Source: Thermoleophilia bacterium
Lineage (GTDB): Bacteria; Actinomycetota; Thermoleophilia; RBG-16-64-13
Direction of reading: 5' to 3'
NCBI GenBank assembly: GCA_027493445.1
Contig: JAOSKU010000001.1
Coordinates: 4,479,845 to 4,543,844, forward strand
Length of the DNA: 64,000 bases
The notes below the pieces were generated by a model. The model was not told where the DNA came from and did no database searches. It was given only the letters and a program-made list of their open reading frames with translations. The translations under genes were made by a program, and so were the position numbers. Positions 36,361-46,634 of this stretch are shown here, piece by piece (the first letter of the stretch is position 1; every line of letters starts with the position of its first letter).

Positions 36361-37397
36361 TGGTAAGCCGGCAGATAACCGTTCACCATTCCACCGCCAC
36401 CAGTCGGGTGGCCCTCGCGGTCAGTGCGGTGGTGGTCGCGATCCTGATCACCGTACCCTTCTGGGCAGAGCAGCGCACCAGCCGGACACTCGTGTCACTT
36501 CTCACTCTCATAGCCCTGGCGCAGATGTGGAATCTGCTCGCGGGCTACGCCGGTCTCGTGTCGGTGGGGCAGCAGGGCTACATCGGCATCGGCGCCTATT
36601 CCTTGTGGCTGCTCACCGACGTATTCGGGGTGTCCCCCTTCCTGGCCGTCCCCATGACCGGCTTCTTCGCTGCGGCGATCTCCCTGCCCACGGCGGGCCT
36701 CGTCTTCCGGCTCAAGGGCGGCTACTTCGCCATTGGTACCTGGGTCATGGCCGAGCTTTTCCGGCTGGCGGTGGCCAACATCCCCCAAACCGGAGGAGGA
36801 TCGGGCAAGACCATTACTTCCGTGGCCCAGATGGCGGTGACCACCCGCATGCGTGGCACATACTGGCTGGCTCTTGCCTGCGCCGTGGGCGCTATCGTTG
36901 TCGTCTATGCTTTGCTGCGGGCGCGGGTCGGGCTCGCGCTCACCGCCATTCGCGACAACGAGCCGGCCGTGGAGAGCCTGGGAGTACACGTGTTCCGGGC
37001 GAAGCTGTGGGCCTACGTCGTTGCCGCCTTCGGCTGTGGGGTCACCGGGTCCGTCATCTACTTGAACCTGCTGCGTATACAGCCCGACCCCTCCTTCAGC
37101 ATCCAATGGACGGCCATCATGATCTTCATCGTGGTCATCGGGGGAGTGGGTACCATCGAGGGGCCCATCCTGGGAGCCCTGATCTTCTTCGCGCTGCAGG
37201 AGACCCTATCCCAGCACGGGAGCTGGTACCTGATCCTTCTCGGGGTCCTGGCAGTGATCATCACTGTGTGGTTCCCGGGCGGGCTGTGGGGAACGGTGGT
37301 CCGGCGCTGGCACATACATCTTTTCCCGGTGCAGCGGCGCCTGCTGCTGACGGGAAGTGAGGAGGCCGGGGTGGTCGCGGAAAGCCAGGATGCGTGA
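36360..37397 (+). CDS. livM: LIV-type ABC importer permease LivM
   Basis: A 345-residue permease with an N-terminal hydrophobic leader, the conserved YAGLVSVGQQGYIGIGAY segment and the coupling loop TAIRDNEPAVESLGVHVFRA. It completes the K-G-F-H-M importer. The extended C-terminal tail after the last membrane segment (RRWHIHLFPVQRRLLLTG) is cytoplasmic and unremarkable. Confidence 0.92.
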   Translation: MVSRQITVHHSTATSRVALAVSAVVVAILITVPFWAEQRTSRTLVSLLTLIALAQMWNLLAGYAGLVSVGQQGYIGIGAYSLWLLTDVFGVSPFLAVPMTGFFAAAISLPTAGLVFRLKGGYFAIGTWVMAELFRLAVANIPQTGGGSGKTITSVAQMAVTTRMRGTYWLALACAVGAIVVVYALLRARVGLALTAIRDNEPAVESLGVHVFRAKLWAYVVAAFGCGVTGSVIYLNLLRIQPDPSFSIQWTAIMIFIVVIGGVGTIEGPILGALIFFALQETLSQHGSWYLILLGVLAVIITVWFPGGLWGTVVRRWHIHLFPVQRRLLLTGSEEAGVVAESQDA

Positions 37398-37593
37398 GGC
37401 ACGGCGTTCCAGCATGGCTGATGCCGGCCGGTTGATGTCCAAGAGAGGGACTCATCTGGGACGAACAAGAAGACCCTTGATGCGCTGGATGGCGTCGGCG
37501 CGGTCGTGTACTGTTGAAGACCCGCTCCCCGGCGAGCCCGTCTGCGTGGAGGGGACGGAGTGAGATCGGTGCTGCGTGGCTGAGAGGAATCGC

Positions 37594-38327
37594 ATGGTGA
37601 GCAAGAACACCGCGGACGCGCTCGAGGGGGTGGGGGCCCGCATGCGGGCATTAAGGGAAGAGCGCGCCATGAGCCTCCGGGCGCTGGCCCGGCTGATCGA
37701 CGTGACCCCGAGTCTCATCAGCCAGATCGAGACCGGGAAGATCAACCCTTCGGTGTCGTCGCTCTACGCCATCGCTAACGCCCTCGACGTGCCTATGGAC
37801 GTGTTCTTCGGGCGGAAGGCCCCCACAACGTCTTCAAGTCCGGCCGGACGGCGTCTTCCCACTTCTGCCGACGAGCTCAACAACCGTCCTGTCCTCGACC
37901 CGGATGCGGCGCCCCCAGGCAGGAGCCGGTTTCGGGGGAGGAGCCCGCTTCCACGGTAACGCCTTTGGTTCACCCCGCGGACCGGGACAAGATCGTCATC
38001 GACGGCTTCGGTGGTTTTCTTACCTGGGAGCGGCTCACCCGGACAGCGGAGCCGGCGGTCGATTTTCTCGAGATTTGCTACGAGCCCGGGGCCAGCTCGG
38101 CCAAGAACCTCATCATGCACTCGGGGCGCGAGTACGGATACGTGCTGAGCGGGGAGCTGACCCTCGACCTGGGTTTCGAGACGCACGAGATGAGGCCGGG
38201 CGACAGCATATGCTTCGACTCCGCCACCCCCCATCGACTCGCCAACCGCGGGGTGTTCCCCGTTCGGGCGATCTGGGTGGTCATCAACCGGGTTCCGCAA
38301 CGGGAGTCCGGGGGACAGAAGGACTAA
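37594..38327 (+). CDS. XRE-family regulator with C-terminal cupin domain (single-base frameshift)
   Basis: About 244 residues after restoring one C in the run at 37912-37916, joining an N-terminal helix-turn-helix ([20 protein letters not shown], residues about 25-45) to a C-terminal cupin ([32 protein letters not shown]). This HTH-cupin layout is common in regulators of amino acid, polyamine and carboxylate catabolism; the cupin binds the effector. ATG 37594 follows AGAGGAA. It lies after the importer genes and may regulate them. The TAA stop belongs to the tip of repeat copy 7. Confidence 0.83.
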
Positions 38328-38549
38328 CAGGCCGTTGAAGAATGACGCTTCGCCGCCGGGGTGCGCTGGGCACGCGCAAGGCAGGAGCTCGTTGCGCAAT
38401 GACGCTTCGCGGTCAGGCTGCAATGGGCGCGGGCGAGGCAAGGACGCAGGGAGCGGGCGTAGCGGCGCTGCGTACGCGACCGAGGACGCGGCATGGCGCC
38501 GCCCAGTGCTGCCCGGTGGCCGGGGCTTCGTTTTTCAACGGCCTCCTAG
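38324..38549 (+). repeat. dispersed inverted-repeat element with duplicated left arm (copy 7)
   Basis: A 226-base element bounded by CTAACAGGCCGTTGAAG and TTTTTCAACGGCCTCCTAG. The left arm motif AATGACGCTTCGC occurs twice (38341 and 38399), the second preceded by GGAGCTCGTTGCGC, which suggests a copy with an alternative tip inserted or recombined into it. The core palindrome region GTAGCGGCGCTGCGTACG follows. The left tip gives the stop codon of the regulator; the right tip CTAG abuts the glycosylase leader. Confidence 0.82.
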
Positions 38550-38559
38550 CTAGGGATCG

Positions 38560-39462
38560 TTGCCCGAGATCCCCGACATCGAAGCCTACCTCGCGTCCCT
38601 GCGGCCGCGCGTTGTGGGCGAGCGGCTCCAGGGCGTACGTTTGGCCAACCCCTTCGTGCTTCGCACCTTCGACCCACCTCTCGAGGCGGTTGGCGGGCGA
38701 CAGGTGGCCGGGGTGGAGCGCCTGGGTAAGCGCCTGGTCGTCGCTCTTGCGGGAGAGCTTTTCTTGGTACTGCATCTGATGATCGCCGGGCGACTCCACT
38801 GGTTGGCCACCGGCGCGCCCATCCCCAAGGGACGCGGTCTGGCGGCTCTCGACTTCTCCACGGGCAGCCTCCTCGTTACCGAAGCGGGCAAGAAGCGGCG
38901 CGCCGCCCTGCATGTGGTGGCGGGCCGCGAGGCCTTGGCCCGGCTCGATCCCGGGGGTCTGGAGGTCGCCGGAGCGAGTCCGGATCAGTTCCGCGCCGCA
39001 CTCCAGCGCGACAGTCACACCTTGAAGCGGGCCCTTACCGATCCGCGCATCCTGAGCGGGATCGGCAACGCCTACTCGGATGAGATCCTTCACCGGGCGA
39101 GGCTGTCCCCCTTCAAGCAGACCCGGCAGCTCTCCGAGGAGGAGACGGAGCGGCTCCGGCAAGCGACGATCGCCGTCCTTTCGGAGTGGACCGCCCGCCT
39201 GATCTCCCAGGCGGGCAAGGACTTCCCCGAGAAGGTCACTGCCTTCCGTCCGGAGATGGCCGTTCACGGGCGATACGGTCAACCCTGCCCGGTCTGCGGC
39301 ACCGCTGTCCAGCGTGTCGCCTACGCCGAAAACGAGAGCAACTACTGCCCGCGCTGCCAGACCGAGGGCCGGGTGCTGGCCGATCGCGCGCTTTCCCGCC
39401 TGCTCAAGGACGACTGGCCTCGCACCATAGAGGACCTCGAGCGTCGGGGACTCGATCGCTGA
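38560..39462 (+). CDS. mutM: Fpg/Nei-family DNA glycosylase
   Basis: A 300-residue formamidopyrimidine-DNA glycosylase family member. After Met removal the catalytic Pro-Glu (MPEIPDIEAYL) is exposed. The helix-two-turn-helix has DPRILSGIGNAYSDEIL, and a C-terminal zinc finger (CPVCGTAVQRVAYAENESNY, then CPRCQ) completes the enzyme. It removes oxidised purines or pyrimidines and nicks the strand. The TTG at 38560 sits just after repeat copy 7. The start sequence differs from the classic MPELPEVE, so Fpg versus Nei specificity is unsure. Confidence 0.85.
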   Translation: MPEIPDIEAYLASLRPRVVGERLQGVRLANPFVLRTFDPPLEAVGGRQVAGVERLGKRLVVALAGELFLVLHLMIAGRLHWLATGAPIPKGRGLAALDFSTGSLLVTEAGKKRRAALHVVAGREALARLDPGGLEVAGASPDQFRAALQRDSHTLKRALTDPRILSGIGNAYSDEILHRARLSPFKQTRQLSEEETERLRQATIAVLSEWTARLISQAGKDFPEKVTAFRPEMAVHGRYGQPCPVCGTAVQRVAYAENESNYCPRCQTEGRVLADRALSRLLKDDWPRTIEDLERRGLDR

Positions 39463-39510
39463 GGTGGAGAGCGCGGCCAAGGCGGCGGCTCTGCCGCCGC
39501 CGCTCTGCGG

Positions 39511-39516
39511 TAGAAT
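39511..39516 (+). promoter_or_regulatory. -10 element suggesting a leaderless mRNA
   Basis: TAGAAT lies six bases before the ATG of the MFS gene, with no Shine-Dalgarno site between. A -10 box at this distance places the transcription start at or next to the A of ATG, the usual arrangement for leaderless transcripts. Confidence 0.45.
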
Positions 39517-39522
39517 GGCCCG

Positions 39523-40775
39523 ATGCCGCCGACCGCTCCAGAGCGTACATTGCCCCACGTATCCTCCGATGCCACTGCCGCCATGAGCGCGGCCCGCGGA
39601 GCTTCCGGCGCCGCCTCGCCGTCCGAGCCGCTCTGGGCGCGCGACTTCGTGGTACTGCTGGCTTCCAACCTGCTGTACTTCATGGGCGTCTACCTTGTGC
39701 TGCCGACTCTGCCCATCTTCGCGGTCAGTTTGGGCGGTGGGGAGACGGCGGCCGGGCTGATCCTGGGGCTCTTCACCTTCACCGCCATGCTGGTGAGGCC
39801 GCTCACCGGGTGGGCCCTCGATGCGTATGGCCGGTACGCCATTCTCCTCATTGGCATGGCCTTGTCGCTCGGGACCATTCTCGCCCATGAATGGGTGGCC
39901 GGGGTGGGGTTGCTCCTCGTCTTGCGCCTGGCCCACGGAGTCGGCTTCGGGTTTGCCACCACCGCTGGGGGTACCCTGGCCTCCGACCTGGTTCCTCAGA
40001 GGCGCCTGGGGGAGGGTATGGGCTACTTCACCCTGGCCATCGGTCTGCCCATGGCCGTGGCGCCGGCTCTGGGTCTTGGTCTCATAAGCGGCGGCGACTT
40101 CACTTGGCTCTTCATCGCGGCCGCGGGGTTGACTGGAGTCTCCCTGCTCTTGGCGGTGGCCTTGCGCGCTCCTCGCCGGGAGAAGCCCGTGGTTGGTTTT
40201 TCCGTCCGCGGCCTGTTCGAGCGCTCCGCGCTCCTTCCCGCATCGCTCATGTTCCTGCTCACGATGACGTACGCCCCTGTCCTGGCTTTCATCGCCCTGT
40301 ACGGCCAGGAGCGGGGCATTGGCAACGTGGGTCCCTTCTTCGCGGTATTCGCCGTGGTGCTTGCGGTCTTGCGCCCGATCAGCGGCCGCCTGGCCGACCA
40401 GCGAGGCTACCTGCAGACGGCCTTGATCGGCTTCGTGTTCATCGTGGCCGGCCTCGTGGCGCTTGCCCTGGCCCGTGGATTGGCGACCGTTCTCCTGTCC
40501 GGCGCGCTCTACGGGGTGGGGTTCGGTACCTCCCAGCCCAGCCTACAGGCCTTGACTGTACACGGGGTTGGAGACCAGCGTCGGGGGCGGCGACGGCCGC
40601 ATTCTTCTTCGCCTACGACTTGGGGATAGCCGTCGGCTCCATCGGTGGGGGGTTCCTCGCGAGCCGGCTATCCTTGAGCGGAGTCTATTGGGCCGCGCTC
40701 GTGCCGGCTTTCGCGGCCATCGCCATCCAGGTCGGACGCATGAGGAGGGCCCTCCAGCCGGAGACTACCTCCTGA
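39523..40775 (+). CDS. MFS transporter (drug/arabinose efflux-like) (single-base frameshift)
   Basis: About 417 residues with twelve predicted membrane segments after restoring a G in the run at 40583-40587; the corrected end is AATAAFFFAYDLGIAVGSIG to PETTS. The family A-like motif is GWALDAYGRYAIL between helices 2 and 3, and GRLADQRGYLQ between 8 and 9. The 40-residue polar N-terminus is unusual; internal ATG at codon 22 is an alternative. Substrate unknown. A -10-like TAGAAT sits six bases before the ATG. Confidence 0.82.
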
Positions 40776-41013
40776 GGGGACGGCAGCCGAGCGCGGCTTT
40801 CGCCTCCTGACCATGTGACTCAGCTGGTCGTCGCCGGTCCACCGTGAGATCGGCGGCGTTGAATGAGCGGCTGCACCTGCGGGTACGTGGTGTCCAGTGG
40901 CACTGTCTGCCTTCGCGTCCTGCGGCCCGCACCTCGCGGGGCCGGGGGTGGACACTCGATCGGGAGGCGTCGCGGTCGCCCGGCACGGAGGGTGCCGCCA
41001 GGATCGGAGGAGC

Positions 41014-41754
41014 ATGAAGGGCGGCGATTGGCTATGGGTCGGCACCTCCGGCTGGCACTACGATCACTGGCGGGGCCCCCTCTACCCTGAGGGTCTCGCC
41101 TCCAAGGATATGCTGGCCTTTTACGCTGAGCACTTCCGTACGGTGGAGATCAACAGCTCGTTCTATCGCCTACCCGCCCCGGAAACCCTGGATCGGTGGG
41201 GAGAAGCGGTGCCTGCCGGCTTCGTGTTCTCGGTAAAGGCCAGCCGCTACCTCACGCACATGAAGAAGCTCAAGGACCCGGAACAGGGTTTGGACAAGCT
41301 GCTTTCTCGAGTCGAGCGGCTGGGTGACCGGCTGGGCCCGATCCTGTTCCAGCTGCCTCCTCGCTGGCGGGTGGACGTCGATCGCCTCGATAGGTTTCTC
41401 TCCGCTCTTTGCAGGGAGCACCGTTACGCCTTCGAGTTCCGGGACGCGAGCTGGTTCGATCCGCGCGTGTACCGATGCCTTGCCCGTCACGACGCGGCCT
41501 TCTGCATCTACGAGCTGGCAGGAGAGAGCTCGCCGCGAGAGGTGACCACGACCGACTTTGTGTACGTGCGCCTGCACGGCCCGGGTGCCGCCTACCAAGG
41601 TCGTTACGACACCCGGACCCTGGCCGTGTGGGCCGGGAAGCTCCTGGAGTGGGCGCGCGAGGGGCGGCGGGTCTTCTGCTACTTCGACAACGACGAGGCG
41701 GGCCATGCCCCCCTGGACGCGCTCCGACTGCGCGGGATGCTGGAGAGCTTCTGA
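41014..41754 (+). CDS. DUF72 (YecE-family) protein
   Basis: A 246-residue TIM-barrel-like DUF72 protein: VGTSGWHYDHWRGPLYPEG at the N-terminus, TVEINSSFYRLP, FSVKASRYLTHMKKL, FEFRDASWF and YFDNDEAGHAPLDAL. These are the hallmark segments of the family, whose function is unproven. Strong GGAGGAGC site before ATG 41014. It is convergent with the next MFS gene and separated from it by only eight bases. Confidence 0.9.
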   Translation: MKGGDWLWVGTSGWHYDHWRGPLYPEGLASKDMLAFYAEHFRTVEINSSFYRLPAPETLDRWGEAVPAGFVFSVKASRYLTHMKKLKDPEQGLDKLLSRVERLGDRLGPILFQLPPRWRVDVDRLDRFLSALCREHRYAFEFRDASWFDPRVYRCLARHDAAFCIYELAGESSPREVTTTDFVYVRLHGPGAAYQGRYDTRTLAVWAGKLLEWAREGRRVFCYFDNDEAGHAPLDALRLRGMLESF

Positions 41755-41762
41755 CCGGCCGC

Positions 41763-43046
41763 TCAGGGCGAAGCGTCGGAAGCAAGATCCGGCAGCCCTG
41801 TGCTCATCGGTCGGAGCACCGGGACGGCCGCCGCAGCCAGCACGGCGACTGCGGCGGCCATGAGGTAGGCGGCGTGGAAGCTTCCGCTCCTATCCGCCAG
41901 CCAGCCTGCGACACTCGGTCCGATGGCCGTCCCCAGACAGAAGAACATGGTGAGGTAGCCGAGCGCCGCCGAGGCCAGGCGCGGGGTGAGCATGTCTCCA
42001 CACATGGCCGCGACGATGGCCGGGATGCTCCAGGCTGAGAGCCCGAACACGAGCGCGGAGATGGTCAAGCTCACCCTGTCGGAGCCCAGACCGAACAGCC
42101 CGAGGGCCAGGGCTTGGGCCAGCAGCACGACAAGCAGCGAGGCTCTGCGGCCCGTGTGGTCTGAGATCCACCCCCACAGGATCGTGCAGGGCAGGCTCAG
42201 CCAGCCCATGAGCATGAAGAGGGTGCCGGCGGCTTCGCGCGAGTAGCCCGCGTCCGCCATCAGGTGCTTGGTGAAGAAGGTCATGTAGACGTAGAAGGCG
42301 AAGCCGTAGCCGAGGTAGATGAGTCCCAAGTGTAAAACCGGCAAGGAGCGGTAGACGCCGCTCCAGCCAGCGACCGGCTGCGGGCGCCCCCGCTCTGCGC
42401 CCACCCGGCGCGCGCTCCGCGCTCCCTTCTCCCCGGGGCTGTTGAACACGAAGAAGAAGGCCAGTAACGCGATGGCGAGTGTCGCTCCGCCGAATATGTA
42501 CCAGCTGACGCGCCACCCCTCCTCCGCGTAGAGAGCGATGACGCGCGGCACCAGCGGACCGATGATTATCAGGCCCAGCGACGAGCCTCCCACAGCGATG
42601 CCGGAGGCCAACCCTCGGCGGCGCGGCGCGAACCAGGCGGGAAGAAGGGCCATGACCGGAACGTAGGTGGCTCCGCTCCCCATGCCCGTGAGCACTCGAA
42701 AGACGACGGCGCTCAGGAATCCCCCGGCCAGCCCAGTCAGCACCATGCCGACCCCGGTCACGACCATGCCCGCGACGATGACGGCTCGGGGCCCGAAGCG
42801 GGCCCCCAGGGCTCCGCCGCCCACCGCCAGCGCCAGATAGCCCAGGATGTTGGCCGCCGCCAGAGCGCCGGACTGGGCGTTGTTCAAGTTCAGGTGCGTC
42901 TGCATGGAGGGGAGCAGCATGGTGTAACCGAAGCGCCCCAGGCCGATGGCGGCGAAGACCGCCAGGGTGGCGATGATAAGAACCACCCAGGCGTAGCGCC
43001 GGTCGTGGTTTTCGTCCTTGCCCAGTGGAGCTGCCCTCGAAGGCAT
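41763..43046 (-). CDS. MFS transporter (CynX/YbfB or oxalate-formate antiporter-like)
   Basis: A 427-residue protein with twelve membrane segments. GRFGYTMLLPSMQTHLNLNN at the first helix and GARFGPRAVIVAG in the 2-3 loop are typical of YbfB-like and organic anion MFS carriers. ATG 43046 follows a run of six G residues. The reading frame is intact. Substrate is probably an organic anion, but this is only a family-level guess. Confidence 0.85.
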   Translation of the reverse strand: MPSRAAPLGKDENHDRRYAWVVLIIATLAVFAAIGLGRFGYTMLLPSMQTHLNLNNAQSGALAAANILGYLALAVGGGALGARFGPRAVIVAGMVVTGVGMVLTGLAGGFLSAVVFRVLTGMGSGATYVPVMALLPAWFAPRRRGLASGIAVGGSSLGLIIIGPLVPRVIALYAEEGWRVSWYIFGGATLAIALLAFFFVFNSPGEKGARSARRVGAERGRPQPVAGWSGVYRSLPVLHLGLIYLGYGFAFYVYMTFFTKHLMADAGYSREAAGTLFMLMGWLSLPCTILWGWISDHTGRRASLLVVLLAQALALGLFGLGSDRVSLTISALVFGLSAWSIPAIVAAMCGDMLTPRLASAALGYLTMFFCLGTAIGPSVAGWLADRSGSFHAAYLMAAAVAVLAAAAVPVLRPMSTGLPDLASDASP

Positions 43047-43209
43047 GTGGCCCCCCGTTGCACGGTTCGATGAGCTCAAGTGAGGGTAGCAGACATGGCC
43101 GGATCCGGGAGGGTCGGCCACCCGCCTTCCAGGGCGGGCGGACCCCTGGGGAGAGTCTCTGAAGAATGCGCGAATGGTGCTAGGATGGGTGGAAAGCAAG
43201 GGGTGCCTC

Positions 43210-44163
43210 ATGACCGACGATGCGGCCGGGCTTGTGCTCCGGTGCCGGGAGCTCCGCAAGGCTTTCGGCGATCTGGTGGCGGTGACCGGAGTGGGTTTCC
43301 ATATCGCCGAAGGTGAGACCTACGGCCTCCTGGGTCCGAATGGAGCGGGCAAGACGACCACCATTTCGATGATCGCCGGCCTCCTGGAGCGCGACGCAGG
43401 GGAGGTCCTTGTAGATGGCAAGGCGCTGACCACCCGCAGCGTCGGGGCAAAGGGAGCCATCGGCCTCGTGCCCCAGGACCTGGCCCTCTACCCGGACCTC
43501 ACCGCGCGCGAAAATCTGACCTTTTTCGGCCGGCTCTACGGCATGAGGGGCCCGGAGCTCAAGGCGCGGGCCAACGAGGTGCTCCAGATCGTGGGGCTCT
43601 CCGATAGGGCCGACGACCGCAGCGAGGAGTTCTCCGGCGGCATGAAGCGCCGCCTCAATATCGGCCTTGGCCTCCTGCACCATCCGCGGTTGCTCATCCT
43701 CGACGAGCCCACGGTGGGCGTCGATCCTCAAAGCCGTAACGCCATTCTGGAGAGCGTCGAGCGCCTGAGCGTCGAGGGCCTGGCGGTGCTCTACACCACC
43801 CACTACATGGAGGAGGCCGAGCGTCTCTGCGACCGCGTGGGCATCATCGACAAGGGCAGCATCGTAGCCGAAGGGACCCGGCGGCAGCTGGTAGAGCTGG
43901 TGGGAGAGCATGACCGGGTGCGCCTGGATGCCACGGGCAATCTGCAGGCGGCGGCCCAGGCGGCCTACGGTGTGGAGGGTGTGAAGGGCGTCGATGTGCG
44001 CGACGGTGGCCTTGACCTGTTGGCCGTACGGGCGGCCGAGCGGCTCACCCAGATCCTGGCGAGCGTGTCCAGCGCGGGCGCCTCTGTGAAGAGCGTGAGC
44101 GTGGAGGAGCCCAACCTGGAGGCTGTCTTCCTGCATCTGACCGGCAAGGCCCTCCGGGACTGA
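43210..44163 (+). CDS. ABC-2 type exporter ATPase (DrrA/CcmA-like)
   Basis: A 317-residue ATPase: Walker A LLGPNGAGKTTTISM, Q-loop IGLVPQDLALYPDLT, signature EEFSGGMKRRLNIGLGL, Walker B LLILDEPTVGVDPQSR, and a C-terminal extension of about 85 residues typical of daunorubicin-resistance-type exporters. The following two genes encode its permeases. ATG 43210 is the first start in the conserved region; the ribosome site is weak. Confidence 0.9.
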   Translation: MTDDAAGLVLRCRELRKAFGDLVAVTGVGFHIAEGETYGLLGPNGAGKTTTISMIAGLLERDAGEVLVDGKALTTRSVGAKGAIGLVPQDLALYPDLTARENLTFFGRLYGMRGPELKARANEVLQIVGLSDRADDRSEEFSGGMKRRLNIGLGLLHHPRLLILDEPTVGVDPQSRNAILESVERLSVEGLAVLYTTHYMEEAERLCDRVGIIDKGSIVAEGTRRQLVELVGEHDRVRLDATGNLQAAAQAAYGVEGVKGVDVRDGGLDLLAVRAAERLTQILASVSSAGASVKSVSVEEPNLEAVFLHLTGKALRD

Positions 44164-44176
44164 GCTCGCCACTGCC

Positions 44177-45382
44177 GTGCGCACCGCCCTTCTCATCGCC
44201 CGCAAGGATCTGCGCCAGCGGATCCGGGATCGGTCGGCCTTCCTGTGGGGTTTGGTGGCGCCTTTCGGGCTGGCCGCTATCTTCAGCTTCGTCTTCAACC
44301 CCATCTCCGACGCCGACTTCCACGCCGAGTACGTGGTGGTGAACCAGGACCAGGGAGCCATCGCCGACGCTTTCCTCCAGCAGCTGCAGGCCATGGAGCG
44401 ACAGGGCATCATCACGGCCCGCACTGTGGGCTCGCCGGAGGAGGCCCGTGGCCAGGTTGAGACCGGCTCCGACGCCTTCGCCGCCGGGGACGAGCCCCGG
44501 GCCGACGCCGCCTTCATCCTGCCCTCAGGTTTGAGCGAGCGGGTTCTGGCCGGCCAGGGAGGGAGATAACCGTGATCGGCGCCCGGGGATCCGAGCTTGG
44601 AGCCCAGGTGGCCTACTCGGTGGCCGATGGATTCGCTTCGGAGCTGAAAGCGGTCGATACCGCGGTGAAGACCGTCCTTCCGCCCGGACACGAGCCCGAC
44701 CCGGCCGAGGTGGGTGCGCTGGCCCAGCAGGCGGCGGCTACGGCCAACCCCATCCTGGTGCGGGACATCAGCGCCTCGACCCGGCAGCTCGACAGCACCA
44801 CGCAGATGACAGCCGGCATGGCCGTCTTCTTCGTCTTCTTCACGGTGACGTTCGGCGTGAGCGGGCTGCTGGAGGAGCGGCGCCTGGGTACCATGGCCCG
44901 GCTGCTGGGTGCTCCCATCAGCCGCGGTTCGATCATGGCCGGAAAAGCGCTTACCTCTTTCGTGCTCGGGGTGGTCAGCATGGCGGTGCTCGTGGTCGCC
45001 ACCACCTTCCTGCTGGGCGCCGATTGGGGCAACCCGGCAGGGGGTGGCCATCCTGATCGTGGCGGCGGTGGTCGCCGCGATGGGCATCCTGGCCGTGGTG
45101 GCGGCGGCGGCGAGGACCCAGGAGCAGGCGGGGGCCTTCTCGGCCATCGTCGGTCTGGTGCTGGGACTGCTCGGGGGGAGCTTCTTCCCGGTGTCGCAGG
45201 TGGGAGGCATCCTGTCGTCGCTCAGCATGCTCACGCCTCACGCCTGGTTCATGCGCGGATTGGGTGACCTCGCCGGAGGGGGCCTGGTAGACATCGTCCC
45301 TTCAGTGGCCGCCCTCCTGGCCTTCGGTCTTATCACCGGGGCGGGCGCGTGGGTCTTTCTGCGGAGGGCGCTGCTCCGATGA
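44177..45382 (+). CDS. ABC-2 type exporter permease 1 (two single-base frameshifts)
   Basis: About 401 residues when two homopolymer errors are corrected: a missing G at about 44561-44563 (giving GEITVIGARGSELG) and an extra G in 45040-45044 (giving NPAGVAILIVAAVVAA). It has one N-terminal membrane helix, a large extracytoplasmic domain (YVVVNQDQGAIADAFLQQLQ) and five C-terminal helices with LGTMARLLGAPISRGSIMAG. The end overlaps permease 2 by four bases. Substrate unknown. Confidence 0.78.
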
Positions 45383-46551
45383 AAGCGCTCCACATTGCCG
45401 CCACGAGCGTGCGCCGCCTGCTCCGGGAGCGCAGCAACATCTTCTTCGTGTTCCTGCTGCCCATGCTCCTCATCCTGGTGCTGGGTGCGGCCTTCGGCGG
45501 GGAGACCGATCCGCGGGTGGGGATCGTCAGCGCCGGGTCGGGCCCGCTGGGTAGAGACCTTGTCGACTCCCTGGGGGCGGCGGAAGGACTGGACGTGCGC
45601 GCCTACGGCGACAGGGACGCTCTCATCCTGGCCGTCGAGCGCGGCCGGTTGGAAGCCGGGGTGGTCGTTCCTCCCGGCTACGACGTGGACCTGCGGGCCG
45701 GCCGCACAGCCACCGTCGAGTTCGTAGCCCGGCCGGACCCCACCTCCCAGGCGCTGCGGAACACCCTGGAGTCAGGGGTGACCCGGCAGGGCGCTCTTCT
45801 GCGGGCGGCGGCCTTCGCCCAGGCCCAGGGAGCGATGGAGTTCGATCGGGCGCTTGAGACGGCCGCCCGGATCGCCCAGGTCTCGCCCGGCCTCCAGATC
45901 GGCCAGGAAGCGGTCGGCGAGCCCTTCGCCCTCTCCCGGCTCGGGCAGTTCGACCTGGGAGCCTACTCCGAGCTCTTGCTCTTCATTTTCCTGACCAGCA
46001 TGACCGGCTCAGCCGCGCTCATCCAGTCCCGACAACTGGGGGTATCCCGGCGCATGCTCTCCACGCCGACCTCGGTGCGGTCTATCCTGGCGGGGGAGGC
46101 CCTGGGTCGGTTCGCTGTCGCCTTGGTGCAGGGTGTCTTCATCATGGTGGGCTCGTCGGTCGTGTTCGGGGTGGATTGGGGCGATGTCCTGGGAGCGGTG
46201 ATCATCATGGTCGTCTTCTCCTTCGGCGCGGCCGCCACGGGGATGCTCATGGGAGCGGTGTTCAAGAATGACCAGCAGGCCGGAGGGCTGGGCGTCGTCC
46301 TCGGCCTGGGCCTGGCGGCCCTGGGTGGCTGCATGCTGCCGCTCTCCATCATGAAGATCTTCGCCCCCACCCTCTGGCGAGTAGCGCACATCACCCCGCA
46401 CGCCTGGGGCATCGAAGCCTTCGAGGAGCTCATTCTGAGGGGTGGCGGCGCCCTCGACATCTTGCCCGAGCTGGCGGTGCTGGCGGGTTTCGCGATCATC
46501 GTGTTCGGCCTGGCTACCTGGCGCCTACGGGTGGCCCTCACGCGGGCATAG
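45379..46551 (+). CDS. ABC-2 type exporter permease 2
   Basis: A 390-residue paralogue of permease 1: one N-terminal helix (IFFVFLLPMLLILVLGAAFG), an extracytoplasmic domain (VGIVSAGSGPLGRDLVDSLG) and five or six C-terminal helices (LGVSRRMLSTPTSVRSILAG). The pair with the preceding gene gives a heterodimeric channel for the DrrA-like ATPase. Confidence 0.87.
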   Translation: MKALHIAATSVRRLLRERSNIFFVFLLPMLLILVLGAAFGGETDPRVGIVSAGSGPLGRDLVDSLGAAEGLDVRAYGDRDALILAVERGRLEAGVVVPPGYDVDLRAGRTATVEFVARPDPTSQALRNTLESGVTRQGALLRAAAFAQAQGAMEFDRALETAARIAQVSPGLQIGQEAVGEPFALSRLGQFDLGAYSELLLFIFLTSMTGSAALIQSRQLGVSRRMLSTPTSVRSILAGEALGRFAVALVQGVFIMVGSSVVFGVDWGDVLGAVIIMVVFSFGAAATGMLMGAVFKNDQQAGGLGVVLGLGLAALGGCMLPLSIMKIFAPTLWRVAHITPHAWGIEAFEELILRGGGALDILPELAVLAGFAIIVFGLATWRLRVALTRA

Positions 46552-46634
46552 ATCGCGGGCGCGGGTTGCACGCGCCGGTGGGGGCGATGGCGGAAGAGTG
46601 CTGGGACTGACCCGGCCCCGGTCCGGGGCCTCTG

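Noticed and set aside
37398-37593. A small RNA or gene between livM and the XRE-cupin regulator
   Set aside because: No promoter, terminator hairpin or coding frame with a ribosome site could be supported.
44177-45382. Programmed ribosomal frameshifting in the ABC permease
   Set aside because: Two shifts in opposite directions at plain G runs, no slippery heptamer with a downstream structure, and the same error type in many unrelated genes.
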